Shown here in pieces: positions 1-5,861 of a stretch of 15,151 nucleotides of DNA. Positions within the stretch are counted from its first letter, which is position 1; every line of letters begins with the position of its first letter. A program made the translations under genes and the position numbers. The stretch spans positions 1 to 15,151 of the forward strand of contig CANRBD010000018.1 of assembly GCA_947628765.1 (NCBI GenBank), in the 5' to 3' direction. Source of the DNA: an uncultured Bacilli bacterium. Lineage in GTDB: Bacteria; Bacillota_I; Bacilli_A; RF39; UBA660. The notes beneath the pieces were generated by a model. It worked only from the letters and a program-made list of their open reading frames with translations, ran no database searches and was not told the DNA's origin.

Positions 1-4
1 ATAA

Positions 5-442
5 TTATCTTCCTTTGCCAAAAGATACATTAAAACCATTGTTATATTCGTGAATTCTTAGTTTTAACTCTTCTTCAATAAAATTAACTCTAAGAAGTAA
101 TTCCTTGACATAATTCATATCTAAAAATTTTGAATATTTATTTATAATAATGGCTTTATATTTTGCCGCATCAGCTAAAATTAAAGCTAAATCTCCACTA
201 GTCGTATCATCATCTTCCACTGACTCTATTAGAAATTCCAAATAAGCATTTAATTTTCTTTTGGTTTTTCTTTTTAAAACATTATTAATAAGATGAGGAT
301 TAGTAACAGTAAGGACACTTACTTCAATACCTTCATATTTTACCCTATTTCTAGGTCTCACTTTGAAACCGTCAATTTGATTAAAATCTAAATAACAAGA
401 TATCCTATCATTATTCTCTTTCTCACAAATATAACGTTTCAT
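5..442 (-). CDS. Hypothetical protein, 145 aa, downstream of trmD
   Basis: I do not recognise this protein. It has no signal peptide, membrane segment or known catalytic motif. The N-terminal half looks strand-rich (ISCYLDFNQIDGFKVRPRN, then YEGIEVSVLTVTNP); the C-terminal half is probably helical and charged (SGDLALILADAAKYKAIII, then NYVKELLLRVNFIEEELKLR), so a small soluble alpha/beta protein is likely. An in-frame ATG lies at 451, overlapping the trmD stop as ATGA, but the only purine-rich stretch (AAAAGAGA) abuts that codon and is about 9 nt from the ATG at 442. I therefore choose 442, giving MKRYICEK as the N-terminus. The gene follows trmD by 5 nt, is last in the visible part of the operon and is complete (TAA at 5-7). 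Its position suggests co-expression with tRNA/ribosome maturation genes, but its function is unknown. Confidence 0.75.
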   Translation of the reverse strand: MKRYICEKENNDRISCYLDFNQIDGFKVRPRNRVKYEGIEVSVLTVTNPHLINNVLKRKTKRKLNAYLEFLIESVEDDDTTSGDLALILADAAKYKAIIINKYSKFLDMNYVKELLLRVNFIEEELKLRIHEYNNGFNVSFGKGR

Positions 443-447
443 AAAAA

Positions 448-1116
448 TCATCTCTTTTCTAATAAATCTGGTCTACGTTCTTTTGTCCTTTTTATACTTT
501 CTTCAGTTCTGAATTTCTCAATATTCGCATGATGTCCAGAAAGTAAAACCTCTGGTACTTTCATACCTCTAAATTCTGTTGGTTTGGTATATACTGGATA
601 ATCTAAAAGATTATTATTAAAAGAGTCTTTAACATGGGATTCTTCTTCAATCACCCCATTTATTAAACGAACTACACTGTCGGTAATAACCATACTGGCT
701 AGTTCCCCTCCAGTTAGAACATAGTCACCAATACTTATTTCCATATCGGCTAATGTCCGAATACGTTCATCAAAACCTTCATAATGTCCGCAAATGATGA
801 TTAAATGTTTTTCTTTGGCTAGCTCATAAGCTTTAGCTTGTTTATAAGGTACGCCTTGAGGAGTCATTAAAATAACTTTGCTATCTTTGGTTTTAAGATC
901 ATTAACGGCATCAAAAATAGGCTCTGGCATAAGGACCATTCCTTTACCGCCACCAAAGCCATAATCATCGACTTTTTTATGTTTATCTTTGCTGTATTTT
1001 CGAATATCGTGGATTTGAATGTCAACATATTTTTCTTGAATAGCTCTTTTAATAATCGATTCGGATAAAAAACCAGTAAACATATTAGGAAATATGGTTA
1101 AAATGTCAATTTTCAT
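448..1116 (-). CDS. trmD: tRNA (guanine-N1)-methyltransferase TrmD
   Basis: TrmD transfers a methyl group from S-adenosylmethionine to N1 of G37 in tRNAs with a G next to the anticodon, which prevents +1 frameshifting. It acts as a cytosolic homodimer. The 222-residue product starts [13 protein letters not shown], the family's usual first strand, and carries the trefoil-knot SAM site: [10 protein letters not shown] at 110-119 and [12 protein letters not shown] at 129-140. R150 and D164 (in [11 protein letters not shown]) match the family's catalytic Arg and Asp. It is slightly shorter than the usual 230-250 residues, but the knot and the linker to the C-terminal tRNA-binding helices are all present. 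The first 11 nt overlap the end of rimM, and AAAGGA 7 nt upstream supports the ATG at 1116. The stop is TGA, which argues for the standard code. Confidence 0.97.
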   Translation of the reverse strand: MKIDILTIFPNMFTGFLSESIIKRAIQEKYVDIQIHDIRKYSKDKHKKVDDYGFGGGKGMVLMPEPIFDAVNDLKTKDSKVILMTPQGVPYKQAKAYELAKEKHLIIICGHYEGFDERIRTLADMEISIGDYVLTGGELASMVITDSVVRLINGVIEEESHVKDSFNNNLLDYPVYTKPTEFRGMKVPEVLLSGHHANIEKFRTEESIKRTKERRPDLLEKR

Positions 1117-1570
1117 CTTTTAATCCTTTAATTAATTTAACATGTATTTGGTCATTTACTGCTTTTATAAATTCTGGAACTTTGGGAATCATGGTTCCAT
1201 CTTCTAAAACTAATAATTCTTGATTACCATTTTTCCTAATTTCTTTTAAGTTTCCTAATAGTTTATCATCTTCATATACTGGAAGACCAATTAAATCTTC
1301 ATTTAAAGGCCCTTCAAAAGTGAATTCGTTTCTATCGATATAAACATTTTTACCTTTATATTTTAAAACGTCATTAATATCATTTATGTTATCAAAGGTA
1401 ACCATATCATAGTTTTTATGAGTTCGGTAAGTATTAATAGTGAGAATATCATCGCCAATATATAAATGATTACCTTTTTGAAATACTGTATTTTTATATT
1501 TGAAATCAGAGATAATTCTAACTTCGCCTTTAATACCGTGAGTATTTACTAGTTTCCCAAGTAATATCAT
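1106..1570 (-). CDS. rimM: Ribosome maturation factor RimM
   Basis: RimM binds ribosomal protein uS19 and helps the 30S head domain mature. The 154-residue product shows the two expected domains. The N-terminal RimM beta-barrel begins [18 protein letters not shown] (the family's G-K-hydrophobic-x-x-x-H-G-I/L-K-G-E pattern). The C-terminal PRC-barrel runs from about residue 88 to 150 and holds [20 protein letters not shown]. It is a little shorter than the usual 165-180 residues. AGGTGAG just before the ATG at 1570 is a good ribosome binding site; it lies in the 8-nt gap after the upstream methyltransferase stop. The TGA stop overlaps the trmD start by 11 nt, so RimM and TrmD are probably translationally coupled. 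The rimM-trmD pairing is conserved in bacteria, but the usual partners rpsP and rplS are not seen here. Confidence 0.95.
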   Translation of the reverse strand: MILLGKLVNTHGIKGEVRIISDFKYKNTVFQKGNHLYIGDDILTINTYRTHKNYDMVTFDNINDINDVLKYKGKNVYIDRNEFTFEGPLNEDLIGLPVYEDDKLLGNLKEIRKNGNQELLVLEDGTMIPKVPEFIKAVNDQIHVKLIKGLKDEN

Positions 1571-1578
1571 ATTCTCAC

Positions 1579-2304
1579 CTACCTATCTAATTCATATAAA
1601 ATAATACTAGTAGCAACGGCCACATTTAAACTTTCACAAGAGTTATTCATTTTAATGTAAATATATTCATCACATAAATCAAAAAGATGGTTTTTAACTC
1701 CATTTCCCTCATTGCCCATTATTATAGCAAACTTTTGCATTTTTTCAAGACTTTTTATTTCATTTCCATTAGTTACTTTAGTTCCTAAAATTGGAATATT
1801 ACTTTCTTTTAATTTAGGAATAATTTCTTCTAACTTAGTTATTATAATATCAATATTAAAGATCATTCCTTGACTAGCTCTTAAAACTTTAGGGCTATAT
1901 ACGTCCGCGCATTTTTCACTTAAAATAATTGTGTCAATATTAAAAGCTACCGCACTTCGAATAATAGTTCCTAAATTTCCGGGATCTTGAATTTCATCTA
2001 AAATGAGAATTTTATTACCATATTTTGTGGTTTCTTTTTTGGCGCATATTCCTATCATATTGGTTGGCGCCTCTAAACTAGAAAGATACTTTTCGACATT
2101 AGGCGTCATGTAATTTATAGGAACATTAACTTCTAACTTTTCATTTTGTAAAAGTAATACTTCTTTTAAAAAGCCAGTTTTTAAAGCTTCTTCAATTAAA
2201 TGTTTGCCTTCAATTAAAAATAGTCCGGTTTGGTCACGATATTTTTTTTGATTTAATTTTTTTAAATCTTTTATTTTTTTATTATCTAGGGAACTATAGA
2301 GCAT
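1579..2304 (-). CDS. TrmH/SpoU-family RNA 2'-O-ribose methyltransferase
   Basis: This is a SPOUT-class methyltransferase that methylates ribose 2'-OH groups in rRNA or tRNA using S-adenosylmethionine. The 241-residue protein has an N-terminal substrate-binding domain (about 1-90: KKYRDQTGLFLIEGKHLIEEA, split as residues 20-30 and 31-40) and a C-terminal knot domain. The three family motifs are visible: DPGNLGTIIR at 107-116 (motif 1, with the conserved Asn109 and Arg116), MGNEGNGV at 196-203 (motif 2) and ESLNVAVA at 224-231 (motif 3). The usual IPM before motif 3 reads IKM here (P219K). The layout resembles B. subtilis YsgA and RlmB-type enzymes, but the exact target cannot be told from sequence, so I give no symbol. 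GGTGAT 5 nt before the ATG supports the start. It heads the operon running into rimM and trmD. Confidence 0.9.
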   Translation of the reverse strand: MLYSSLDNKKIKDLKKLNQKKYRDQTGLFLIEGKHLIEEALKTGFLKEVLLLQNEKLEVNVPINYMTPNVEKYLSSLEAPTNMIGICAKKETTKYGNKILILDEIQDPGNLGTIIRSAVAFNIDTIILSEKCADVYSPKVLRASQGMIFNIDIIITKLEEIIPKLKESNIPILGTKVTNGNEIKSLEKMQKFAIIMGNEGNGVKNHLFDLCDEYIYIKMNNSCESLNVAVATSIILYELDR

Positions 2305-2308
2305 ATTA

Positions 2309-2348
2309 TCACCAATTAAATTTTATCAAAAAAATTAGCCTTCGTAAA
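2309..2348 (-). promoter_or_regulatory. Predicted promoter of the TrmH-type/rimM/trmD operon
   Basis: On the minus strand a -35-like TTTACG (2343-2348, 4 of 6 consensus bases) is followed by a 17-nt spacer and a -10 TAAAAT (2320-2325, 5 of 6) preceded by an extended TGA. The predicted transcription start near 2313 falls inside the ribosome binding site GGTGAT (2309-2314). The -35 box lies in the loop and stem of the yebC terminator. It is a by-eye match in AT-rich DNA, so confidence is moderate. Confidence 0.45.
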
Positions 2349-2354
2349 GGCTGA
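2328..2354 (-). terminator. Rho-independent terminator after yebC
   Basis: Read on the minus strand, immediately after the yebC stop, the sequence gives the stem AGCCTT / AAGGCT around the tetraloop TACG. The strand then continues AA and a run of seven T (2328-2334 on the plus strand). Some outer A-T pairs extend the stem past one mismatch. This is a textbook intrinsic terminator for the rnc-yebC unit. Confidence 0.85.
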
Positions 2355-3071
2355 TTAAAGATTGACATTGTGGTAGATGTGCTGAACATCTTCAATTTCA
2401 TCTAACATTGTTATAAGTTTATTAAATGTAGTTAAATCATCGCCAGTTAAAGTTACTTTATCTTTAGCGATATAGGTAATTTCATCGATATCGAAAGTAA
2501 CATCTTTAAGTTTACTAGTAATTGCATCTTTAATGTTGAATAAATCACTAGGAGCACCATAAATAACGGTTTCGCCATTATCGATTTCGATATCTTGAAC
2601 GTCAACACCAGCTTCGATTAAGGCTTCAAGAGTTTGTTCTTCATCTAAACCTTTAAAACTAACTACACATAAATGGTCATACATATAACTTACACTACCT
2701 TGTGCCCCTAATTTAACGTGGCATTTATTAACGGCCGCTCTTATACTGCTGACACTACGATTAACATTATCAGTTAGACAAGCAACAATTAAAGTTGAAC
2801 CTGAAGGTCCAAATAATTCATAACTAGCGCTTGTGTATGTTTCATCAGCTCCACTATTTACTTTATCGATAGCCCTATTGATAATATCGCTAGGAACTTG
2901 TTCTTTTTTAGCTTTTTCAACTAATCTTTTTAAAGCACTATTGCTTTCAAATTCGATTCCGCCAGTTTTTGCGGCTTGATATATTTCTCTAGCGTACATT
3001 GAATATAATTTAGCTTTAGCGGCTCCAGTTTTTTGAATACTAGCCTTTCTTACTTCATAAGCTCTTCCCAT
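2355..3071 (-). CDS. YebC/TACO1-family protein, YeeN/YebC2 type
   Basis: The 238-residue protein begins MGRAYEVRKASIQKTGAAKA and runs through KTGGIEFESNSALKRLVEKA (residues 36-55), then DNVNRSVSSIRA and GSVSYMYD, ending DVQHIYHNVNL. This matches the YebC family and, from the N-terminus and the YHNV ending, the YeeN/YeeI (YebC2) branch. The family was long annotated as transcriptional regulators. Work on YebC2 and mitochondrial TACO1 points instead to a ribosome-associated factor that relieves stalling at proline-rich stretches, so a translation role is the better guess. It is full length, with an N-terminal helical bundle and two alpha/beta domains. AAAGGA lies 8 nt before the ATG, inside the last codons of rnc, and the genes are 5 nt apart, so the two are co-transcribed. 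The terminator follows directly. Confidence 0.92.
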   Translation of the reverse strand: MGRAYEVRKASIQKTGAAKAKLYSMYAREIYQAAKTGGIEFESNSALKRLVEKAKKEQVPSDIINRAIDKVNSGADETYTSASYELFGPSGSTLIVACLTDNVNRSVSSIRAAVNKCHVKLGAQGSVSYMYDHLCVVSFKGLDEEQTLEALIEAGVDVQDIEIDNGETVIYGAPSDLFNIKDAITSKLKDVTFDIDEITYIAKDKVTLTGDDLTTFNKLITMLDEIEDVQHIYHNVNL

Positions 3072-3076
3072 TTAAA

Positions 3077-3739
3077 TCATCCTTTCTGTGCTTTTTTTAA
3101 AGCGTCTTTGGCAGCCATTTGTTCAGCTGCTTTTTTTGAATGTGCGATTCCTTTACCATAACTGATGCCACCTACAAAAACTTCAACAGTAAATTCTTTG
3201 TTATGCGCTGGACCGCTTTCGTTTATTAAACGATATTCTAAACTTCTTTTATCTGTCTGTACAAATTCTTGAAGGGCTGATTTGTAATCATCAAAGAAAT
3301 CTATTTGGTGATTTTTGATAAATGGAACTACATTGTCATTGAAAAACTTTTTAGCTACTTCAATGCCCTGATCGAGGTAAATAGCGCCTAAAAATGATTC
3401 GAAAATATCGGAAACAATCGCTTTTCGGTATTTTCCTCCACTTTCAGATTCTCCTTTACCTAGTTTTAAATATTCATTTAAACCTAATTTATTAGAATAT
3501 TCATAAAGAGCCGTTTCACAGACATAATGAGCACGCATTTTAGTCATATCCCCTTCACTAATGTTTTTAGTTTTATATAAATAATCACTCATTAATAATT
3601 CTAAAACCGCATCGCCTAGAAATTCTAAACGTTCATAACTTGATGAATTATTTTCATTAGCGTAAGAAGTATGTGAAAAAGCAGTTTCATATAATGAAAT
3701 ATTATTTGGTTTAATATTAAGTTTTTTAAGTAGCTCCAT
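3077..3739 (-). CDS. rnc: Ribonuclease III
   Basis: RNase III cuts double-stranded RNA, matures the rRNA precursor and processes many mRNAs. The 220-residue protein has the nuclease domain (about 1-145) with the signature ERLEFLGDAVLEL at 37-49 and the Mg2+-binding acidic residues E39, D43, D111 and E114 (SDIFESFLGAIYLD). A double-stranded RNA-binding domain follows (about 151-216: DYKSALQEFVQ ... SKKAAEQMAAKDAL). Length is normal. The frame stays open to a GTG at 3748, but that codon sits on the ribosome binding site TAGGAG. The ATG at 3739 is 8 nt from AGGAG and is the better start, giving MELLKKLNIKP. Its TGA stop overlaps the ribosome binding region of yebC. The usual Bacilli neighbours smc, ftsY and acpP are absent from this window. 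Confidence 0.96.
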   Translation of the reverse strand: MELLKKLNIKPNNISLYETAFSHTSYANENNSSSYERLEFLGDAVLELLMSDYLYKTKNISEGDMTKMRAHYVCETALYEYSNKLGLNEYLKLGKGESESGGKYRKAIVSDIFESFLGAIYLDQGIEVAKKFFNDNVVPFIKNHQIDFFDDYKSALQEFVQTDKRSLEYRLINESGPAHNKEFTVEVFVGGISYGKGIAHSKKAAEQMAAKDALKKAQKG

Positions 3740-3747
3740 TTCAATCA

Positions 3748-3766
3748 CTCCTAATAAATTATATCA
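3748..3766 (-). promoter_or_regulatory. Predicted extended -10 promoter and RBS of rnc-yebC
   Basis: On the minus strand a perfect TATAAT (3758-3763) is preceded by TGA, giving an extended -10. No good -35 is seen at 16-18 nt (TTCTAA is the closest). The predicted start near 3751 lies on the ribosome binding site AGGAG (3748-3752), so the leader would be only about 12 nt. Confidence 0.5.
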
Positions 3767-3812
3767 CAATATTTGTTTTTTTAGAAGATATTAAATAAGA
3801 AGCTTATTTTAT

Positions 3813-3841
3813 TTTACTTTTATGTTAATTTCTTGTATAAT
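3813..3841 (+). promoter_or_regulatory. Predicted promoter of yidD and the lipoprotein gene
   Basis: TTTACT (3813-3818, 4 of 6 matches to the -35 consensus), a 17-nt spacer and a perfect TATAAT (3836-3841). The expected transcription start, about 7 nt after the -10 box, is 3847-3849, which coincides with the yidD ATG at 3847. It lies back to back with the rnc promoter in the 107-nt gap 3740-3846. Confidence 0.65.
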
Positions 3842-3846
3842 GAATA

Positions 3847-4086
3847 ATGATGAAAAAAATATTAATCGGATTAATAAAGTTATATCAATATATTCCTGGA
3901 CCTTGGCATGGAGCTTGTAGACATACGCCAACTTGTTCAGAATATGCCATTGAAGCTATTGAAACTTATGGAAGCTTTAAAGGCGGCAAAATGGCGTTTA
4001 AAAGAATTTTAAAATGTAACCCTTGGGGAACCCATGGTTATGATCCAGTTATTAAGGAGGATGAAGATGTTGAAAAGAATAATTAA
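3847..4086 (+). CDS. yidD: Membrane protein insertion efficiency factor YidD
   Basis: YidD is a small membrane-associated protein that aids YidC-dependent insertion of membrane proteins. The 79-residue product shows the whole family pattern: an N-terminal amphipathic helix (MMKKILIGLIKLYQYIPGPW), then CRHTPTCSEYAIEAIETYG (residues 24-42), KGG at 45-47 and the core KRILKCNPWGTHGYDPV. The three conserved cysteines are present. Length is typical of the family (70-85 residues). No ribosome binding site precedes either ATG (3847 or 3850), and the -10 box ends 5 nt before the first, so translation from a leaderless mRNA is predicted. The last 20 nt overlap the next gene, whose AAGGAGG lies inside yidD, so the two are in one transcript and probably coupled. 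No rnpA or yidC is nearby, unlike the classic arrangement. Confidence 0.95.
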   Translation: MMKKILIGLIKLYQYIPGPWHGACRHTPTCSEYAIEAIETYGSFKGGKMAFKRILKCNPWGTHGYDPVIKEDEDVEKNN

Positions 4087-4936
4087 TATTTTAGGGGTAA
4101 TAGTTATTTTAATGACCCTTTCAGGTTGTGAAATTAAACGTGATACAATGGAAAACATCGATATTTATACAACTAGCTACCCTATTGAATTTATTACCAA
4201 GCGTTTATATGGAGACCATAGTACTATTCATAGTATTTATCCTAATGGAATCGATATTACTAATTACAAACTTACGAAAAAACAAATAAAAGATTATAGT
4301 AAAACTGATTTATATATTTATAATGGCCTTAGTAATGAAAAAGATTATATCGAAAAGATGCGCGAAAAAAATAAAAATCTAAAAATTATCGATACTACTT
4401 TATCGATGGAATATACCAATGGTGTTGAAGATTTATGGCTTGACCCTTCTAATTTATTAATGATGGCTCAAAATGTTAAAGCCGGCTTTGAAGAATATAT
4501 TAATAATTATTATTTAAATAATGATATCAAAGAAAATTATGAAAAATTAAAAGTCGAAACTTCTAATTTAGATGCCAAAATAAAACAAACTGTTAGTAAT
4601 TCTAATGTAAAAACAATTATTGTTTCTGATGATGTTTTTAAATTTTTAGAAAAATATGGTTTAACTGTTTATTCATTAGACCCTGACACTGTTACTAATA
4701 AAACAATTAGTGAAGTTAAAAATTTATTAATTAATGAAGTTTCAAGTTATATTTTCATCAAGGAAAATCAAGATGTCAATGATACGGTAAAAAATCTTAT
4801 GGCAGAAACTGGAGCAAAAACTTTAGAATGGCATATGCTTTCTAATATTACTGATGCGCAGCGCAATGCCAATTTAAATTATTTTGATTTGATGACTGAA
4901 AATATTGAAACCCTTAAAAACGAGTTATATAAATAG
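4067..4936 (+). CDS. ZnuA/TroA-like substrate-binding lipoprotein, metal ligands altered
   Basis: The protein is 289 residues with a lipoprotein signal peptide: KR at 3-4, a hydrophobic core at 5-18 and the lipobox LSGC with Cys21 as the lipidated residue, so it sits on the outer face of the membrane. The rest resembles cluster A-I (ZnuA/AdcA/TroA) metal-binding proteins: TTSYPIEFITKRLYGD, PNGIDITNYKLT, VEDLWLDPSN, VSDDVFKFLEKYGL, then AETGAKTLEW and a closing LNYFDLMTENIETLKNEL. The residues aligning with the three metal-binding histidines appear to be T65, D122 and D188, while E233 remains near the fourth position. Zinc binding in the usual way is therefore doubtful. No permease or ATPase gene is adjacent. 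AAGGAGG (4054-4060), 6 nt before the ATG at 4067, sets the start; upstream in-frame ATGs lack such spacing. A role in metal binding or some derived scaffold role are both possible. Confidence 0.8.
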   Translation: MLKRIINILGVIVILMTLSGCEIKRDTMENIDIYTTSYPIEFITKRLYGDHSTIHSIYPNGIDITNYKLTKKQIKDYSKTDLYIYNGLSNEKDYIEKMREKNKNLKIIDTTLSMEYTNGVEDLWLDPSNLLMMAQNVKAGFEEYINNYYLNNDIKENYEKLKVETSNLDAKIKQTVSNSNVKTIIVSDDVFKFLEKYGLTVYSLDPDTVTNKTISEVKNLLINEVSSYIFIKENQDVNDTVKNLMAETGAKTLEWHMLSNITDAQRNANLNYFDLMTENIETLKNELYK

Positions 4937-4945
4937 CTCGTTTTT
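4914..4945. repeat. Inverted repeat, left copy, flanking the VWA/J-protein unit
   Basis: On the plus strand this runs TTAAAAACGAG, TTATATAAATAG, CTCGTTTTT. The reverse complement of 7626-7657 is the same apart from two single-base length differences (one A more in the first A run, one A fewer in the loop). The matching part includes the loop, which terminator function alone would not conserve. This copy contains the last codons and stop of the lipoprotein gene. Confidence 0.75.
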
Positions 4946-4946
4946 T
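4920..4946 (+). terminator. Rho-independent terminator after the lipoprotein gene
   Basis: Stem ACGAGTTA (4920-4927) pairs with TAGCTCGT (4934-4941), including one G-U pair, around the loop TATAAA. A run of six T (4941-4946) follows. The stop codon TAG at 4934-4936 is part of the stem. An A run at 4916-4920 could let it act weakly in the other direction. Confidence 0.85.
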
Positions 4947-4958
4947 CTAGCTCTTTAA

Positions 4959-4988
4959 TTGACATTGTCCATAAGCGTATGTTACAAT
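4959..4988 (+). promoter_or_regulatory. Strong predicted promoter of the VWA/J-protein operon
   Basis: A perfect -35 TTGACA (4959-4964), an 18-nt spacer and TACAAT (4983-4988, 5 of 6) with the extended TG at 4980-4981. The predicted start is near 4995, giving a leader of about 23 nt with AAAGGG (5003-5008) 9 nt before the ATG at 5018. It is the best consensus promoter in the window, 13 nt after the preceding terminator, so the unit is transcribed independently of yidD. Confidence 0.75.
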
Positions 4989-5017
4989 AACTACTGTTTT
5001 TGAAAGGGATGATTATA

Positions 5018-5860
5018 ATGGGATTATCAATCGATGATATAAAAAAAGCAAAAGAAAAAGGCCTAGCAAAAAGAGAAACTAGTATTCAAACGAGGAAAAG
5101 TCAACTTCAAAAATTAAAAGCATCAATTATGGAAAATAATGACGAAGAAAAAATTAAAGCTATACAAGCTAAAAATATTGATGATATAGCTCATGAGTTA
5201 GCGTTAAAAAGTAAAACAACCGAAATATTATTTATCTTTGATAAAAGTGGTTCTTGTTATGGTTTAGAAAATATTACAGCTCATGAATTTATGAAGCTTA
5301 TCCGAAAAGAAAGAAAGGCTGGTTATAACGATATAATAACTACAGTTCTTTTTGATGCGATAGCGATGAAAGTGCATGATCGTTTTTCGTTAGACAAAGT
5401 TAAAAAATTTAATTATATTGCCGGCGGAAGTACAGCTTTATATGATACTTTATATAACGAAATACAATATGTTAAACAAGCTCAAATTACTGAAGGTACT
5501 GATGGCATTAATACGTTAGTAGTTATTATGACTGATGGCGGAGATAACGTAAGTAGTGTTTCCCGTGAGGCGGTAAGGAAATTAGTTAATGAAAGAAGAT
5601 CTGCCGGTTGGGAATTTATCTTTTTAGGCGCTGATTGTTCCCTTGTGGCCGAAGCCGAAATGATTGGTGTTAAACCTAGTAATGCCGTAGAATACAGTTT
5701 AACTGGTTATACTAATTGTTTCCGTGCCATCGAAGCTGCTTTAGAAGATATGCATGATGATGGTATGGTTAATGAAGATTGGGCAAAGCCAATTACTGAT
5801 GAAAGACACCTCCTACCATCAGTCAGTGATAAAGTTAAAAAATTAGGTAGTGGCAGGTAA
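5018..5860 (+). CDS. von Willebrand factor A (VWA) domain protein with intact MIDAS
   Basis: The 280-residue cytosolic protein has a charged helical N-terminus (about 1-65: SIDDIKKAKEKGLAKRE, then LQKLKASIMENNDEEKIKAI) and one VWA domain (about 68-245). The Mg2+ site (MIDAS) is complete: D75-K-S77-G-S79 in FIFDKSGS, T139 in GGSTALYDTL and D173 in VIMTDGGDN. GWEFIFLGADCSLVAEAEMI (198-217) is typical of a VWA subgroup common in Firmicutes and their prophages. There is no signal peptide or membrane segment. TTG at 5000 and ATG at 5009 are in frame, but AAAGGG has proper spacing only to the ATG at 5018. The TAA is 1 nt before the ATG of the J-protein gene, so the two are translated together. VWA proteins usually recruit partners through the metal site, often AAA+ ATPases; none is here, which makes the J-protein the obvious partner. 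The process served is unknown. Confidence 0.88.
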   Translation: MGLSIDDIKKAKEKGLAKRETSIQTRKSQLQKLKASIMENNDEEKIKAIQAKNIDDIAHELALKSKTTEILFIFDKSGSCYGLENITAHEFMKLIRKERKAGYNDIITTVLFDAIAMKVHDRFSLDKVKKFNYIAGGSTALYDTLYNEIQYVKQAQITEGTDGINTLVVIMTDGGDNVSSVSREAVRKLVNERRSAGWEFIFLGADCSLVAEAEMIGVKPSNAVEYSLTGYTNCFRAIEAALEDMHDDGMVNEDWAKPITDERHLLPSVSDKVKKLGSGR

Positions 5861-5861
5861 A

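Noticed and set aside
3740..3748. GTG at 3748 as the rnc start
   Set aside because: The codon overlaps the ribosome binding site AGGAG; the ATG at 3739 has ideal spacing and begins the usual RNase III N-terminus.
5850..5861. GTG at 5850 as the start of the J-protein
   Set aside because: It would add four residues before a natural J-domain start and has no well-spaced ribosome binding site; the ATG at 5862 is preferred, though not proven.
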